From JAQBQB01 sp963846925 (GTDB taxonomy: Bacteria > Gemmatimonadota > Gemmatimonadetes > Gemmatimonadales > Gemmatimonadaceae), in assembly GCA_963846925.1 (NCBI GenBank), contig CAWJXW010000010.1:310001-374000 (forward strand): a DNA stretch of 64,000 bases, read 5' to 3'. Below the pieces are notes generated by a model that saw nothing but the letters and a program-made list of their open reading frames with translations, was not told where the DNA came from and made no database searches. Positions 63,804-64,000 of the stretch are shown here, piece after piece. The stretch's first letter is position 1; each line of letters starts with the position of its first letter. The position numbers were made by a program, and so were the translations under genes.

Positions 63804-64000
63804 ATGACGACCGCCGCCCACATCGAGACGTCCCGCGCCGCGAGCCTGTTCCACGCGCTGGCTGACGAGATCCGGCTCAATGTCATCGACCTGCTGCTCG
63901 ATGGCGAGCGATGCGTCTGCGAGCTGATGGACGAGTTGGGCTTGGCGCAGTCGCGCCTGTCATGGCACCTCAAGACGCTGACCGATGCCGGGATCATTCG
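63804..64000 (+). CDS. ArsR-family transcriptional regulator (3' end outside window)
   Basis: 65 residues are visible from the ATG at 63804 to the window edge. The sequence ASLFHALADEIRLNVIDLLLDGERCVCELMDELGLAQSRLSWHLKTLTDAGII is a typical ArsR winged helix, with HTH helix SRLSWHLKTL. The CVCEL motif (about residues 36-40) matches the ELCVCDL arsenic/antimony or metal site of ArsR. The regulated gene would lie beyond the window. The upstream TAGCTTATAGCTC may be its operator. Confidence 0.85.
   Translation, partial: MTTAAHIETSRAASLFHALADEIRLNVIDLLLDGERCVCELMDELGLAQSRLSWHLKTLTDAGII

Noticed and set aside
1..64000. tRNA, rRNA, intact insertion sequence or prophage
   Set aside because: I looked for CCA-ended cloverleafs, rRNA-like stretches, transposase motifs and phage structural genes and saw none; a dedicated RNA search could still find a missed tRNA.

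Overview
The window is about 64 kb of GC-rich chromosomal DNA from a Gram-negative bacterium. It carries a TonB-dependent receptor with a carboxypeptidase-like plug extension, Omp85-like and other outer-membrane barrels, many lipoproteins, three PadR plus large duplicated-permease (ADOP) pairs, secreted S9 peptidases and a DUF3943 protein. This gene set is typical of Gemmatimonadota or Acidobacteriota, and I favour Gemmatimonadota. That is inference; no rRNA or other marker gene was recognised, and I saw no tRNA, CRISPR array or intact transposon.

Layout. 1-11.4 kb: a secreted HEWGTFT-motif protein, a small barrel-like protein, a PadR/ADOP pair, an SDR, a prolyl oligopeptidase and a YncE-like propeller lipoprotein. 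11.4-13.5 kb: a CopD / b561-like / Rieske group. 13.6-16.6 kb: a broken PadR/ADOP pair. 16.7-26.4 kb: TatA, a DUF4118 histidine kinase, an S9 peptidase, an Ig-like lipoprotein, an NADP-binding reductase, an HExxH lipoprotein and an intact PadR/ADOP pair. 26.5-29.7 kb: an L,D-transpeptidase-like protein, small proteins and a second NADP-binding reductase. 29.6-38.5 kb: a tightly coupled catabolic-looking set (LacI, DUF2378, TonB receptor, acyl-CoA ligase, alpha/beta hydrolase, SDR, MFS). 38.7-42.7 kb: a GAF histidine kinase and an Omp85-like protein. 44.1-50.6 kb: an overlapping plus-strand series of ABC exporter, PLD-like protein, metallophosphoesterase and a large outer-membrane protein with a kinase-like motif. 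50.6-52.9 kb: a coupled sigma factor / small coil / DUF3943 operon on the minus strand. 52.9-54 kb: an unusual non-coding stretch with a 41-bp divergent inverted repeat and nine 21-bp direct repeats. 54-64 kb: a conserved hypothetical, two gene remnants, a YchF-like GTPase, a secreted VOC protein, an LVIVD/DUF305 pair, a PepSY protein and an ArsR regulator cut by the window edge.

Two features run through the whole window. First, many intergenic gaps hold arrays with an 8-bp or 16-bp period, from at least five unrelated unit families, and several are arranged as two inverted arms that could form long hairpins. Second, single-base frameshifts are concentrated in three stretches (13.6-16.9, 29.5-34.6 and 42.8-52 kb), while the genes between are clean. 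Active-site motifs survive in the broken genes, so local sequence error is at least as likely as real decay. Coordinates of those genes are given for the whole reconstructed gene.
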